A DNA stretch of 64,000 bases from Aeromonas allosaccharophila (GCF_000819685.1 NZ_CDBR01000105.1:59401-123400), one strand, 5' to 3'. Shown: positions 31,954 to 41,962, numbered from the stretch's first letter. Numbers and translations are program-made. The notes: generated by a model not told the origin, from the letters alone.

Positions 31954-33483
31954 ATGCCATTTCGCCGTCTGAAACTTCGCCAGCTCTCCATGAGGATTCT
32001 TATGGCGCTAATGATGGGGTGCGGGATCCTGTTGCTAGGGGGCATTTCCGTCATCTGGCAAACAGTGACGGAGATCGAGCAGGATGCCGAGTCACGGTTG
32101 CAGCGTGCCCAGCTGATGTTTGATCGCATCATGAGCCATGCCCGGCAAGCGGCCACTAATGTGGAGGGGATGGTTGGCCACCCCTGTTCGGAGGCTGCAT
32201 TGCAACTGCGTGCCCAGGTACTGACGGTGCCCGATGTGCGCTCCGCCAATCTGGCTATCGGGCGCCGAATCTACTGTACGTCTCTGTATGGCGAGTATGA
32301 TGGACCCTTCAATCCGGACAACTTTGTAGATGGCAAGCTGCAACTGCTCAGTGGCAATGCTGCGACACCGGAACATCCGTTGATGATTCTGCATCATGAG
32401 ACGGACAAGGGGAGTGTGCTGATCGGTGTGGATGGCTATTACCTGAACAATATCCTGGAAATTTCCGGCAAGAGCATGCCGATTGCATTTGTGGTCGGTG
32501 ATAAAGCGCTGTTTGGCTCAGGTCAGGTCGCGGCTGCGCCCTCTCCTGCTGAGGAGGGGTATATGGCACTCTCGTCAGCCAGCTTCCCATATCAGGTAGC
32601 GACACTGGTGACGAATGATGATTATCTGACCCATGCATGGCGCTACTCCAGAGACACGCTGCTTCTCTCTCCGTTGCTGGCATTGCTGATTGGATTCGGT
32701 ACTTTCAGGCTGATGGGGCGTAGCAGCTCGCCAGCGGAGGAGCTCAAGCGGGCACTGATCGAGGAGGAGTTTATTCCCTACCTGCAGCCGGTGGTCACTG
32801 GCGCGGATGAGCAGTGTCGCGGTTGTGAGGTGCTGATGCGCTGGCAGCATCCCAAACAGGGGATGATCTCGCCGGATCGCTTTATTCCGCTGGCGGAAGA
32901 TAGCGGCCTGATTGTGCCCATGACCAGCCTGTTGATGGCCCAGGTGCGGGATCACTTCGCCCCTCACGCCAGCAAGCTGCCGATAGGATTTCATTTCGGT
33001 TTCAATATCTGCGCCAGCCACTGCAAGGATCTGAGTCTGCTGATCGATTGCCGGGCCTTTATCAATGCCTTCAAGGATAACCCGGTCAAACTGGTGCTGG
33101 AGCTGACCGAGCGGGAGCTGATCGTGGCGGACGAGACGACCGACCAGCTGTTTGCCGAGCTGCGTCAGCTGGGGGTCATGATCGCCATCGATGACTTTGG
33201 TACCGGCCACTCCAGCCTGACTTACCTGCAGCAGTTTCAGGTCGATGCATTGAAGATCGATCAGAGCTTCGTCGGGATGATCGGCTCCGATGCCCTCTCC
33301 AGCCATATTGTCGAGAACGTGATCGATCTGGCGACCAGACTGGGGCTCCAACTGGTGGCCGAAGGGGTGGAGACTCAGGTGCAGGCGGACTATCTGCAAG
33401 CGCGTCACGTCGATTATCTGCAAGGGTATCTCTACGGCCGCCCCATCCCGATGAAGCAGTTCCGCCAGACTCTGTTTGGCTGA
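31954..33483 (+). CDS. CSS-motif EAL phosphodiesterase
   Basis: 509 residues. Membrane helix about 14-36, periplasmic domain about 37-230 with C78 (HPCSEAAL) and C108 (RRIYCTS), second helix about 232-250, EAL domain about 262-505. This is the layout of the E. coli CSS-domain phosphodiesterases, where two periplasmic cysteines sense redox through DsbA/DsbB. EAL residues are kept although the motif reads EVL: CEVLMRWQHP, FNICASHC, LELTERE, IDDFGTGHSSL, LKIDQSF, AEGVET, QGYLYGRP. Predicted to hydrolyse c-di-GMP. AGAGG ribosome site upstream. Confidence 0.88.
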   Translation: MPFRRLKLRQLSMRILMALMMGCGILLLGGISVIWQTVTEIEQDAESRLQRAQLMFDRIMSHARQAATNVEGMVGHPCSEAALQLRAQVLTVPDVRSANLAIGRRIYCTSLYGEYDGPFNPDNFVDGKLQLLSGNAATPEHPLMILHHETDKGSVLIGVDGYYLNNILEISGKSMPIAFVVGDKALFGSGQVAAAPSPAEEGYMALSSASFPYQVATLVTNDDYLTHAWRYSRDTLLLSPLLALLIGFGTFRLMGRSSSPAEELKRALIEEEFIPYLQPVVTGADEQCRGCEVLMRWQHPKQGMISPDRFIPLAEDSGLIVPMTSLLMAQVRDHFAPHASKLPIGFHFGFNICASHCKDLSLLIDCRAFINAFKDNPVKLVLELTERELIVADETTDQLFAELRQLGVMIAIDDFGTGHSSLTYLQQFQVDALKIDQSFVGMIGSDALSSHIVENVIDLATRLGLQLVAEGVETQVQADYLQARHVDYLQGYLYGRPIPMKQFRQTLFG

Positions 33484-33499
33484 TGGGTTGCGTTGCGGG

Positions 33500-33544
33500 C
33501 ACCAACAAAAAAACCAGCGATCTCTCGCTGGTTTTTTGTTGGTG
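33500..33544. terminator. Bidirectional terminator between EAL gene and aminotransferase
   Basis: Long hairpin with AAAAAACCAGCGA and TCGCTGGTTTTTT as its core arms, flanked by CACCAAC/GTTGGTG. Confidence 0.9.
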
Positions 33545-33560
33545 CCGTTTGGCCTGACGA

Positions 33561-34757
33561 TCAGAGCATGCGCTGGAGGGCGCGGGCCAAGCGTTTGACC
33601 CCCTCCTCGATGGTCGCTTCATCGACGCAGGAGAAGCTCAGGCGCAGGGTGTTCTTGATCTCGGGGCGCACATAGAAGGGAGCGCCGGGCACGAAGGCCA
33701 CCTTCTCCTTGATCGCCTCGTCAAACAGCGCCATAGCGCTGATGTGGGCTGGCAGGGTCAGCCAGAGGAACATGCCCCCTTCCGGTCGGGTGTAGCTGAC
33801 GCCGGGCGGGCAGTGACGGGCCAGCGCGGCCTCCATGGCGGCACGTTGGCGGCCATAGACCTCCTTGATCTTCTCCAGATGGGCATCCAGCGAGTTATCG
33901 CTCAGGAAGCGGTGCAGCACCTGCTGGCTGAAGGCGTTGCTGTGCAGGTCGGTGGCCTGCTTGGCGATGGTCACCTTCTTGCGCAACCAGTCCGGCACCA
34001 GCATCCAACCGAGACGGAAGGCGGGCACCACGGTTTTCGAGAAGGAGCCGAGCAGCACGGTATTGTTTGGCGCCAGCTTGGCAATGGGGGGCAGGTGCTC
34101 CCCCTCGAAACGCAGCTCGCCGTAGGGATCATCTTCCACCATCAGAAGCTCGTGGCTGACCAGCCGCTCGGCCAGCGCCTCGCGGTTGGCACGGCTGTAG
34201 GATACGCCGCTCGGGTTCTGGAAGTTGGGCACACCGTAGAGCAGTTTGGCATTGGAGCCGCTTGCCAGCAGCGCATCCAGCGCCGCCAGATCCAGCCCCG
34301 CCAGATCCAGCCCCTCTTCTTCAAGGGTGATCGGCTTGAAATTCGGTTGATAGACAGAGAAGGCCTGAATGGCGCCAAGATAGCCCGGCTCCTCAATGAT
34401 CAGATCCTGACCTTCGTCGATCAGCACCTTGCCCAGCAGATCCAGCGCCTGCTGGGAGCCGCTGGTGATCAGGATGTTGTCCGGATTGACTTGCATGCCG
34501 TGGCGGGCCAGATAGCGGTCTGCGATATACTGGCGCAGCGGGGCGAAGCCCTCGGTCGCCGCATATTGCAGGGCGGCAGCCCCTTGCTCGCGCAGTACAT
34601 CCTGACAGGCCTGATCGATCGCCTTGACCGGAAACAGGTGGGGATTGGGCAGGCCACCGGCGAAGGAGATGATCTCCGGATTGGCGGCAACTTTGAGGAT
34701 TTCACGGATAAAGGAAGGCTCGACCTTCTCGAAGCGCTGGGCAAAAAACGGCTGCAT
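33561..34757 (-). CDS. PLP-dependent class I aminotransferase (2-aminoadipate/aromatic type)
   Basis: 398 residues from the ATG at 34757; an ATG six codons upstream is possible. Fold-type I pattern: ISFAGGLPNPHLFP, ILITSGSQQALDLLGKVLIDEGQ, YGVPNFQNPSGVSYS, MVEDDPYGELRF, and the PLP-lysine in LLGSFSKTVVPAFRLGWML. This is the MocR-type aminotransferase group (LysN, 2-aminoadipate aminotransferase) without the GntR domain. The amino donor and substrate are not predictable. Single gene. Confidence 0.88.
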   Translation of the reverse strand: MQPFFAQRFEKVEPSFIREILKVAANPEIISFAGGLPNPHLFPVKAIDQACQDVLREQGAAALQYAATEGFAPLRQYIADRYLARHGMQVNPDNILITSGSQQALDLLGKVLIDEGQDLIIEEPGYLGAIQAFSVYQPNFKPITLEEEGLDLAGLDLAALDALLASGSNAKLLYGVPNFQNPSGVSYSRANREALAERLVSHELLMVEDDPYGELRFEGEHLPPIAKLAPNNTVLLGSFSKTVVPAFRLGWMLVPDWLRKKVTIAKQATDLHSNAFSQQVLHRFLSDNSLDAHLEKIKEVYGRQRAAMEAALARHCPPGVSYTRPEGGMFLWLTLPAHISAMALFDEAIKEKVAFVPGAPFYVRPEIKNTLRLSFSCVDEATIEEGVKRLARALQRML

Positions 34758-34963
34758 AGACAATTCTCTCGGCATGTGGGCGGTCGCTCCATTCGACCAC
34801 CAGGTTATCCGTTTGTATCAGATTTCAGAATTGAGGCAATGATTGTCACAAAAATCACCAAAAAAGGGCTGGATTGGCACCAGCCCGAATTTTGTCTGCC
34901 CATGTGACGCAAACGCGTTGAATTGAGTTGAGGCTATCTTGCTTTGTTGACGAGCTGCTGACC

Positions 34964-36031
34964 TTACAAACCCGGTTCCTTCAGGAAGCTGATCATCAAT
35001 TCAGTGTTGGCGCTAAGTTGGCTTTCTACTCTGCCCGGGAATAGTTCAGCCATCTTGTCGAGGCGGTCGTACTGGGTATGCCAGATTTTTCCCCACTGGG
35101 TTTCGCCATCACGATCGCAGGCGCTCTTGGTGGTGGCGTCGTAGCAGTCCCACAGCGCTGGATTGGTGCTTTGGGAGTAGCCGTCATAGCCATCAGCTCC
35201 GTTGATGGTGAAGTTGGTCGCTTCAACGTAGGCGATCGGCACCCCCAGGCAGGCAAAGGGGGCGTGATCTGACCAACTACCGGTTTCCCCTTCCGGATAA
35301 CCGCTGTAGCTAGGGTGAATGGCAAACGGGGTGGCAGTCTGCTTGGAGATGGCTAGCAGGCGATCTCGTACCTTGGGATCGAAACTGTAGCGGCTCGGAT
35401 CGGCGCAGCTGTATTCGGCAACGTCCGAGTGGGCAGAGTGGACGTAAACGATGTCGCCCCCGGCGATGGTGTCGTAGTTCACCATTGCCAGCAGACGGTC
35501 AATTGCGGTGCGGTCCAGACTGGCAGCGTAAGCCTTGGATCCGTTGAGACCGTTCTCCTCCGCGCCGAAGAAGGCAAAGCGAACCGTGTAGGGCAGAGTT
35601 TGTCCCTTAAGCGCCTCAGCGACTGCCAGCAGAGCAGCGACGCCAGCACCGTTGTCAGTGGCCCCTTCAGAACCCTTCTTGTCGCCCGTGCTGTCGTAGT
35701 GGGCGCCGATCAGGATCACCTTGTCACTTTTTCCCTTGAGCTCTGCGATCAGGTTTTGGGAATTTTTACTGGCGCCACTTTTGGTGTAGGTGAAGGGCTG
35801 ACGTTGAACATCGTAGCCCCAGCCAGCCAGATGATCCTGGATCCATGCTGCGGCACGGGTCTCAGCCTCTGTCCCCGTGGGGCGTGCGCCAATTCCTTCT
35901 GCGGTTGAACTCAATTGCACCAGATACTCATAGGCCTGCTCGGCGGCGGTAGGGGCCTGCGAGTCATTTGTTGAAGTGTCGCACCCTGTAAGCAAAGTGG
36001 TGATGGCAAACGCCAATGCTGTGTGTTTCAT
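34964..36031 (-). CDS. M28-family zinc aminopeptidase, lipoprotein
   Basis: 355 residues from the ATG at 36031 (AAAGGA upstream). MKHTALAFAITTLLTGCDTS is a lipoprotein signal (lipobox LLTGC). Zinc-ligand and catalytic motifs: LIGAHYDSTG (His, Asp), GATDNGAGVAALL (bridging Asp), FFGAEENGLNGS (catalytic Glu and ligand Glu), VNYDTIAGG (Asp), SWSDHAPF (His). C-terminal cysteines could form disulfides. Surface or periplasmic peptidase that trims N-terminal residues, similar to secreted aminopeptidases of Aeromonas and Vibrio. Confidence 0.9.
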   Translation of the reverse strand: MKHTALAFAITTLLTGCDTSTNDSQAPTAAEQAYEYLVQLSSTAEGIGARPTGTEAETRAAAWIQDHLAGWGYDVQRQPFTYTKSGASKNSQNLIAELKGKSDKVILIGAHYDSTGDKKGSEGATDNGAGVAALLAVAEALKGQTLPYTVRFAFFGAEENGLNGSKAYAASLDRTAIDRLLAMVNYDTIAGGDIVYVHSAHSDVAEYSCADPSRYSFDPKVRDRLLAISKQTATPFAIHPSYSGYPEGETGSWSDHAPFACLGVPIAYVEATNFTINGADGYDGYSQSTNPALWDCYDATTKSACDRDGETQWGKIWHTQYDRLDKMAELFPGRVESQLSANTELMISFLKEPGL

Positions 36032-36305
36032 ACTGCAATCCTTTGTTGTGTATGGTTTTATTTGCGCAGGCAGCATGCGCTCGACGCGTGACCGATTCTG
36101 TGAACCGATCGGCATTTGTCAACCGTTGTGGATGAATTGGTGAGAGATGAGGGATTTGTTTCGCGAAACACTTGCGCCTTGGGCCTATCTTGGGATAATT
36201 CGCTCCCCTGTTTTCGCGGGTCGATGAAATGCCGAGCCGCGAGCGGTCCCGTTCGGGATCGGACACAAGATGTATTACCCGGATTGATGAAATAACGAGA
36301 CCATT

Positions 36306-37019
36306 ATGCCTGTGACCCAAGATGTATTTAACGAAGACGGCAAGTTCATGCGCAAGATCCGCAGCTTTGTCCGTCGCGAAGGCCGCCTGACCAAAGGGCA
36401 GGAGAAGGCCCTGGAAGAGCTCTGGCCGGTCATGGGTATTGATTTTGCGCCAGCGCCGCTCGATCTGGTCGCGCTGTTTGGCCGCGAGGCCCCGGTGGTG
36501 CTGGAGATCGGCTTTGGCATGGGCGCCTCTCTGGTCGAGATGGCCAAGAATGCCCCCGAGAAGAACTTCATCGGCATCGAAGTACACTCCCCGGGCGTGG
36601 GTGCCTGTTTGGGCACCGCTCAGGAAGCGGGTGTCACCAATCTCAAGGTGATCTGCCACGATGCGGTCGAGGTGCTGGAGCACATGATCCCGAACGGTTC
36701 ACTCTCCTGCCTGCAACTGTTCTTCCCGGACCCCTGGCACAAGAGCCGTCACCACAAGCGTCGCATCGTACAGCCGGCGTTTGCGCAGGACATTCGCCAG
36801 AAGCTGGCCATCGGTGGCGTGTTCCACATGGCCACCGACTGGGAAAACTATGCCGAGCACATGCTGGAAGTGATGAGCGCCGCGGAAGGTTACGAGAACA
36901 CCTCCGCCACTGGCAACTGGGTGCCCCGTCCGGACTGGCGTCCGCTGACCAAATTTGAACAACGTGGCCACCGTCTCGGTCACGGTGTTTGGGACCTGAT
37001 TTTCAAGCGTGTCAGCTAA
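36306..37019 (+). CDS. trmB: tRNA (guanine-N7-)-methyltransferase TrmB
   Basis: 237 residues. SAM site [17 protein letters not shown], then [37 protein letters not shown] (the PDPWxKxRHxKRR hallmark), and C-terminal [19 protein letters not shown]. Makes m7G46 in the variable loop of tRNAs. Followed by yggL after 43 bp, a usual pair. Confidence 0.97.
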   Translation: MPVTQDVFNEDGKFMRKIRSFVRREGRLTKGQEKALEELWPVMGIDFAPAPLDLVALFGREAPVVLEIGFGMGASLVEMAKNAPEKNFIGIEVHSPGVGACLGTAQEAGVTNLKVICHDAVEVLEHMIPNGSLSCLQLFFPDPWHKSRHHKRRIVQPAFAQDIRQKLAIGGVFHMATDWENYAEHMLEVMSAAEGYENTSATGNWVPRPDWRPLTKFEQRGHRLGHGVWDLIFKRVS

Positions 37020-37062
37020 GCTGGCACGTCCACTCGCGTATCAACTAACTTGAGGAGCTATC

Positions 37063-37395
37063 ATGGCCAATCGTAGCCGCCGTCTGCGTAAGAAACTGCG
37101 TGTCGATGAATTCCAGGAGATGGGTTTCGACATCAGTTTTAATTTCCCGGTCGGCACTGCCGAAGAGACCATCGATGCGGTAGTCGATGCGATGATCGAT
37201 GAAGTGATCGAGCCCCGTAAGCTGGCGTTTGCCGGTTCTGGCCACCTGGCCTGGGAAGGGATGATCTGCACCCAGCAACTGGGCAAGTGTACCGAAGAAG
37301 ACCGCGCTGCGATCAAATCCTGGCTGGAAGGCAAGGGGATGGAAGCCGTGGTGGTCACCGAGCTGTTCGACCTCTGGTACGGTGAGCCGGCCTGA
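37063..37395 (+). CDS. yggL: YggL, DUF469 ribosome-associated protein
   Basis: 110 residues, close to the E. coli length. Starts MANRSRRLRKKLRVDEFQEMGF and ends CTEEDRAAIKSWLEGKGMEAVVVTELFDLWYG, as in YggL, which associates with the 50S subunit. GAGGAG ribosome site. An intrinsic terminator follows. Confidence 0.92.
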   Translation: MANRSRRLRKKLRVDEFQEMGFDISFNFPVGTAEETIDAVVDAMIDEVIEPRKLAFAGSGHLAWEGMICTQQLGKCTEEDRAAIKSWLEGKGMEAVVVTELFDLWYGEPA

Positions 37396-37436
37396 TACAA
37401 GGCTGCCGCATCTGGCGCCTTGTTGTGGGTAACTGG

Positions 37437-37463
37437 AAAAATCCCGCCGCTGGCGGGATTTTT
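37437..37463. terminator. Terminator after yggL
   Basis: AAAAATCCCGCC and GGCGGGATTTTT arms with a short loop. Confidence 0.9.
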
Positions 37464-37518
37464 GTCAGTTGGGATGGGATCTCCACCGCTGTTTTAGTCA
37501 TGGAATCGCTTATTGCTT

Positions 37519-38439
37519 ATGGTGTTGTCATCCGAATTACTGGCCAGCATCCTTGAAGAGGTGCGCCCGTTGCTGGGACAAGGCAAGGTGGCCGACTACA
37601 TTCCGGCACTGGCTCAGGTTCCGGCCGATCGGCTCGGTATCGCAGTCTGTACCGTCGAGGGGGAGCTGTTCACCGCCGGTGACGCTTTTGAACCCTTCTC
37701 CATCCAGAGTATCTCCAAGGCCCTGAGCCTGACCCTGGCGCTCACCCTCTATCAGGAAGAGGAGATCTGGGCCCGGGTTGGCAAGGAGCCCTCCGGCCAG
37801 CCCTTCAACTCGCTGGTGCAGCTCGAGTTCGAGCAGGGCATTCCCCGCAACCCCTTTATCAATGCCGGGGCGCTGGTGGTGAGCGATCTGCTGGAGACCC
37901 GCCTCACCGCGCCGCGTCAACGCACCCTCGAGCTGGTGCGACGCCTCAGTGGCAACCCGGCCATCATGGCGGATCAGGTGGTGGCCCGCTCCGAATATCA
38001 GCACTCTGCCCGCAACGCTGCCATCGCCTATCTGATGAAGGCCTATGGCAACTTCGAAAACGAAGTGGACAAGGTGCTGCAAAGCTACTTCAATGCCTGT
38101 GCTATCCGCATGAGCTGCGTCGATCTGGCGCGGGCATTCATCTATCTGGCCAACCGTGGTGTGCCACTGGGCGACAGCGTGCCGCTGCTGCCTGCTCGCA
38201 CTACCAAACAGGTCAACGCCCTGCTCGCCACCTGCGGCCTCTATGACGAGGCGGGGGATTTTGCCTATCGGGTCGGCATGCCGGGCAAATCGGGCGTCGG
38301 CGGCGGTATCATCGCCCTGATCCCGGGCGAACTCTGCGTCTGTGTCTGGTCGCCCGAGCTCAACAAAGCCGGCAACTCGCTGGCGGGTACGGCGGCGCTG
38401 GAACTGCTGGCCGAGCGGCTGGGTCGCTCCATTTTTTAA
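37519..38439 (+). CDS. glsB: Glutaminase
   Basis: 306 residues from the ATG at 37519. Serine-dependent beta-lactamase fold: [19 protein letters not shown] has the Ser64-x-x-Lys67 dyad. Further family motifs: [81 protein letters not shown]. Hydrolyses glutamine to glutamate and ammonia in the cytoplasm, useful in acid or nitrogen metabolism. The next gene starts 30 bp later, so they could be co-transcribed. Confidence 0.95.
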   Translation: MVLSSELLASILEEVRPLLGQGKVADYIPALAQVPADRLGIAVCTVEGELFTAGDAFEPFSIQSISKALSLTLALTLYQEEEIWARVGKEPSGQPFNSLVQLEFEQGIPRNPFINAGALVVSDLLETRLTAPRQRTLELVRRLSGNPAIMADQVVARSEYQHSARNAAIAYLMKAYGNFENEVDKVLQSYFNACAIRMSCVDLARAFIYLANRGVPLGDSVPLLPARTTKQVNALLATCGLYDEAGDFAYRVGMPGKSGVGGGIIALIPGELCVCVWSPELNKAGNSLAGTAALELLAERLGRSIF

Positions 38440-38468
38440 CCTTGTTCACTATGAATCGAGACATCATC

Positions 38469-39764
38469 ATGAAACGACATCTTCGCTTCCTGCAGGCCGC
38501 GCTGGCGACCTTACTGCTCTGGTGTGCCCTGCCCGCCGTGGCAGGGGAATTGCCACCGCTCTCGCTGGCCGATGCCAAGGCCAAACAGGCGGTCATCCTG
38601 GATACCCGCGCCAGCTACTTCTATCAGGGGTGGCCGATGGAAGGGGAGAAGCAGGGCGGTCATGTGGCGGGCGCCGAGAACCTCTCTGCCGAGTGGAAAT
38701 ACAGCGATGAAGAGTGGCCAAAAGCGCTCGAGATCAAGGGGCTGAAAGCCGATCGTCCGGTTGCGCTCTACGGTGCATCCCGCGAAGTGGCCGAGGTGGC
38801 TCGTCTGCTGCGCAAGCAGGGGATCAAGCAGCTGTTCGAGCTGCAGGGGTGGCAAGCCGCACCGCGCGAGTCGCTGGCACGCTGGCAGCAGCTGGTCTAT
38901 CCGCGCTGGTTGGCGGATCTGCAAGAGGGTAAGCCGGTTGCCGCGGCGCCCAAGGGTGACTGGAAGCTGTTTGAAGTGGATTGGGGGTCACCCAAGGCCT
39001 ACCTCATCAGCCATATCCCGGGGGCCGGTTATATCGATACCAACAGCCTCGAAGAGGAGCCACTGTGGAACAAGGTCTCTGACGAGGCGCTCAAGAAGCT
39101 GCTGCTGGACAACGGCATCCGTCACGACACCACCGTCATCCTCTATGGTCGCAACACCATGGCGGCTGCCCGTGCCGCGCACCTGATGATGTATGCGGGG
39201 GTGGAAGATGTGCGCCTGCTGGACGGTGGTCTGGATGCCTGGTTCGTGCAGCATCTGCGCACCGAAACCGGTCTGCCCAACAAATATGAGCCGGTGAAGG
39301 AGTTTGGCGTGGCCATTCCCGCTCACCCCGAGTACTACACCACGCTGAGTCAGGCGAAAGAGCTGCTCAAGCAGCCCGATAGCGCGCTGGTCAGCGTGCG
39401 TACCTGGGACGAGTTTGTCGGCAACACCTCCGGTTACAGCTACATCAAGCCGAAGGGCGATATTCCGGGGGCCAAGTGGGGTCACGGCGGGGTGGATGCC
39501 AACAGCATGAGCGATTTCCATAACCCGGACGGCACCATGAAGCCGGCCCGCGAGATCCTCGCCATGTGGGACCAGTGGAACATCGAGCCGACCCAGCAGG
39601 CTGCGTTCTACTGCGGTACCGGCTGGCGCGCCTCCGAGGCCTTCTTCTACGCCTGGCTGATGGACTGGAAACAGATCAGCGTCTACGACGGCGGCTGGTA
39701 CGAGTGGAGCATGGATCCCAAGAACCCGACCGTGACCGGTGAGCGTCAGCCCGCCAAGTCATGA
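38469..39764 (+). CDS. ynjE: YnjE-like triple-rhodanese sulfurtransferase
   Basis: 431 residues from the ATG at 38469; upstream in-frame starts (38442, 38451) lack ribosome sites. Signal peptide MKRHLRFLQAALATLLLWCALPAVAG, so periplasmic. Three rhodanese repeats: the first two end in VALYGAS and VILYGRNTMAAARAA, with no active Cys; the third has AAFYCGTGWRASE, a working persulfide-forming loop. Size and the single cysteine in the last repeat match E. coli YnjE. Physiological sulfur acceptor unknown. Confidence 0.85.
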   Translation: MKRHLRFLQAALATLLLWCALPAVAGELPPLSLADAKAKQAVILDTRASYFYQGWPMEGEKQGGHVAGAENLSAEWKYSDEEWPKALEIKGLKADRPVALYGASREVAEVARLLRKQGIKQLFELQGWQAAPRESLARWQQLVYPRWLADLQEGKPVAAAPKGDWKLFEVDWGSPKAYLISHIPGAGYIDTNSLEEEPLWNKVSDEALKKLLLDNGIRHDTTVILYGRNTMAAARAAHLMMYAGVEDVRLLDGGLDAWFVQHLRTETGLPNKYEPVKEFGVAIPAHPEYYTTLSQAKELLKQPDSALVSVRTWDEFVGNTSGYSYIKPKGDIPGAKWGHGGVDANSMSDFHNPDGTMKPAREILAMWDQWNIEPTQQAAFYCGTGWRASEAFFYAWLMDWKQISVYDGGWYEWSMDPKNPTVTGERQPAKS

Positions 39765-39788
39765 TTGCGCTTTTGCGCTCTAGAGAAG

Positions 39789-39814
39789 AGGCCGGACAGA
39801 TGTCCGGCCTTTTT
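39789..39814 (+). terminator. Terminator after the ynjE-like gene
   Basis: AGGCCGGACA and TGTCCGGCCT arms with a 2-nt loop and TTTT tail. Confidence 0.88.
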
Positions 39815-39888
39815 GTATCCGCTCGGGCCTGCGCCAATGGGGCACTACACTTTGCTGGTGGCTATCAGGTCGATGCAAGGAGTGACTG

Positions 39889-41064
39889 ATGAGACGGATA
39901 TGGACTGGCCTGCTGGTGGCAGGCGTACTGGCACAGGGGGCGGTGGCTGCCGAAAGGGCTCGCTATCTGGTACAGCTTAAGCCGGGGGCTGAGGCGGCGG
40001 TGCTGGCCCAGAGCAAGGGGATGGGGGGCGAACTGGCGTTGCAACTGCCCGAGCAACATGCGCTCGCACTCTGGTTGCCTGTGACGGCAGCGGCAGCGCT
40101 GGCACGCAACCCCAACGTGCTGTGGGTAGAGCCGGATGCCAAACGCTATGCCAGCGCCGAGACCCTGCCCTATGGCATCTCCATGGTGCAGGCGCCACTG
40201 CTCAGTGACGCGGCGGCGGGAGAGGTGCTGGTGTGTATCATCGACTCGGGCTACAGCGGCAATCACCCTGATCTGCCCCATGGTGCTCAGGTGCAAGGCA
40301 GTGACAATGTCGGTACGGGCAGCTGGAGCAGTGACGAAAACGGCCATGGCACCCACGTGGCGGGTACCATCGCTGCAGTAGGAGGAAACGACATGGGCGT
40401 AGTCGGCGTATTGCCGGCTCAGAACGTTCCGCTGCATATCATCAAGGTGTTTGGTGCCAATGGTTGGGCTTATAGCTCCAACCTGGTGGGGGCCCTCAAT
40501 GCCTGCAAGCAGGGGATGAGCAACCGCGGTTTCACCCGCATGGTCATCAATATGAGCTTGGGGGGCAGTGTGCCCAGCAAGACCGAAGAGCAGGCGTTCA
40601 ATCAGGCCTATGGCCAGAACGTGCTGAGTGTGGCGGCGGCGGGCAATGCGGGTAATACCAGCAAGTCCTATCCCGCCTCTTACAGCAGCGTGGTGAGTGT
40701 GGCCGCTATCGATGCCAACAAGCAGTTGGCTTCCTTCTCCCAGCGCAACGATCAGGTGGAGCTGGCCGCGCCCGGCGTAGCGGTGCTCTCGACCGTGCCG
40801 ACCGGTTACGCCTATTACAGCGGTACCTCAATGGCGACGCCTCATGTGGTCGGGGTCGCTGCGCTGGCTTGGTCGCAGCGGCTGGAGTGCAGCAATGATC
40901 AACTGCGTCAGACACTGCGCAGCAGCGCTCAGGATTTGGGGGCGTTGGGACGTGATAACAGCTATGGCTATGGTCTGATACAGGCCCGGGGGGGGGCAGA
41001 TCGACTGGCGCTCGGCTGTGGGAGCGGAACGGGGGGCAGTGGCAAGCCAGGTGGTCGTAAGTAG
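39889..41064 (+). CDS. Secreted S8 (subtilisin-family) serine protease
   Basis: 391 residues. Signal peptide MRRIWTGLLVAGVLAQGAVA, inhibitor-like propeptide about 22-90 (YLVQLKPGAEAAVLAQ), catalytic domain about 95-370 with D119 (CIIDSGYSG), H153 (NGHGTHVAGT), oxyanion N253 (AAAGNAGN) and S314 (SGTSMATPHV). The tail (GCGSGTGGSGKPGGRK) is Gly-rich and basic, but lacks a GlyGly-CTERM hydrophobic helix. Extracellular protease; single gene. Confidence 0.93.
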   Translation: MRRIWTGLLVAGVLAQGAVAAERARYLVQLKPGAEAAVLAQSKGMGGELALQLPEQHALALWLPVTAAAALARNPNVLWVEPDAKRYASAETLPYGISMVQAPLLSDAAAGEVLVCIIDSGYSGNHPDLPHGAQVQGSDNVGTGSWSSDENGHGTHVAGTIAAVGGNDMGVVGVLPAQNVPLHIIKVFGANGWAYSSNLVGALNACKQGMSNRGFTRMVINMSLGGSVPSKTEEQAFNQAYGQNVLSVAAAGNAGNTSKSYPASYSSVVSVAAIDANKQLASFSQRNDQVELAAPGVAVLSTVPTGYAYYSGTSMATPHVVGVAALAWSQRLECSNDQLRQTLRSSAQDLGALGRDNSYGYGLIQARGGADRLALGCGSGTGGSGKPGGRK

Positions 41065-41175
41065 CTGATTTTTGACATGGATCCCGTTCCTGTAATCTGT
41101 TTTATCGGCGTGTTCGGGTTGAACTAGGCTTCAAGAAACATCCTCGTGGTGAGGGTGAAGGGAGAAAAGGCAGCA

Positions 41176-41385
41176 ATGAAAAAACTGATGATGATCCTGG
41201 TGTGCTCCTTGGGGCTGGTGGCATGCAGTTCCCAATACATCATGAGCACCAAGGATGGCAAGATGATCACCACAGAGAGCAAGCCCAAGCTGGATGAGAG
41301 CACCGGCATGTACCGCTATTACGATCATGAAGGGCGCGAGGTGATGATCAAGAAAGATGACGTCACCCAAATCATGGAGCGTTGA
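41176..41385 (+). CDS. YgdI/YgdR-type small lipoprotein (DUF903)
   Basis: 69 residues from the ATG at 41176. MKKLMMILVCSLGLVACSSQYIMSTKDGKMI: lipoprotein signal (lipobox LVAC) followed by the family's YIMSTKDG. The domain continues GMYRYYDHEGREVMIKKDDVTQI, an SH3-like fold. Envelope protein of unknown role. GGGAG ribosome-like sequence upstream. Confidence 0.88.
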   Translation: MKKLMMILVCSLGLVACSSQYIMSTKDGKMITTESKPKLDESTGMYRYYDHEGREVMIKKDDVTQIMER

Positions 41386-41402
41386 TCTTCTTTTGAGGCT
41401 TG

Positions 41403-41427
41403 GGGCTGCCAGTTGGCGGCCCTTTTT
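41403..41427 (+). terminator. Terminator after the YgdR-type gene
   Basis: GGGCTGCCA and TGGCGGCCC arms (one mismatch) followed by T5. Confidence 0.75.
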
Positions 41428-41560
41428 GTATTCAGGGGGATAGCGTTTATCGAGGTTGTGATCATCCGATGAGGCTGGCACTGGCGCCATCCCGGACCGG
41501 ATACAGCTCCTGTTATGGTTCGACCCGTATCATAACGCTCCGTTTTTTATTGGAGGTGTT

Positions 41561-41962
41561 ATGTCCCTGAACTCTATCTGGCGTAAAGCGTGTTCCGGTC
41601 GTGCTCTGTTTGGCGCTCTCTTGTTGGTGGCGGCATCGGCTTGTCAGGCCGGTGATGATCAGTTCACCCTTGGCCGCACCATCTTGCTGGGAATTGGTGA
41701 TCATGGCGCCACCATTCCGATGGTTGCCTGCCGTCAGACCAAATATATCAAGGTGAAAGCAGAGCGTGATTTGACGCTGGATCGGATCGTGGTGACATAT
41801 GGCAGCAATCGTACCAAGACCATCAAATTTGATCTCGATATGCGCGCTGACAAAGAGACCGAATGGAAATCTCTCGGTTCCAGAGTCTGTGTAAAACGGC
41901 TGGAAGTGTACGGCAATTCGGAAGGCAGCAAAGCGGGCGTCAAAGTATTTGGTCGCAAATAA
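41561..41962 (+). CDS. Periplasmic DUF2541-like protein
   Basis: 133 residues. Signal peptide ending ASACQAG; mature part FTLGRTILLGIGDHGATIPM, CRQTKYIKVKAERDLTLDRIVVTYG and KSLGSRVCVKRLEVYG, a small beta-sandwich with two cysteines likely in a disulfide. Resembles E. coli YaaI (DUF2541). Function unknown. A GGAGG ribosome site precedes the ATG. Confidence 0.75.
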   Translation: MSLNSIWRKACSGRALFGALLLVAASACQAGDDQFTLGRTILLGIGDHGATIPMVACRQTKYIKVKAERDLTLDRIVVTYGSNRTKTIKFDLDMRADKETEWKSLGSRVCVKRLEVYGNSEGSKAGVKVFGRK

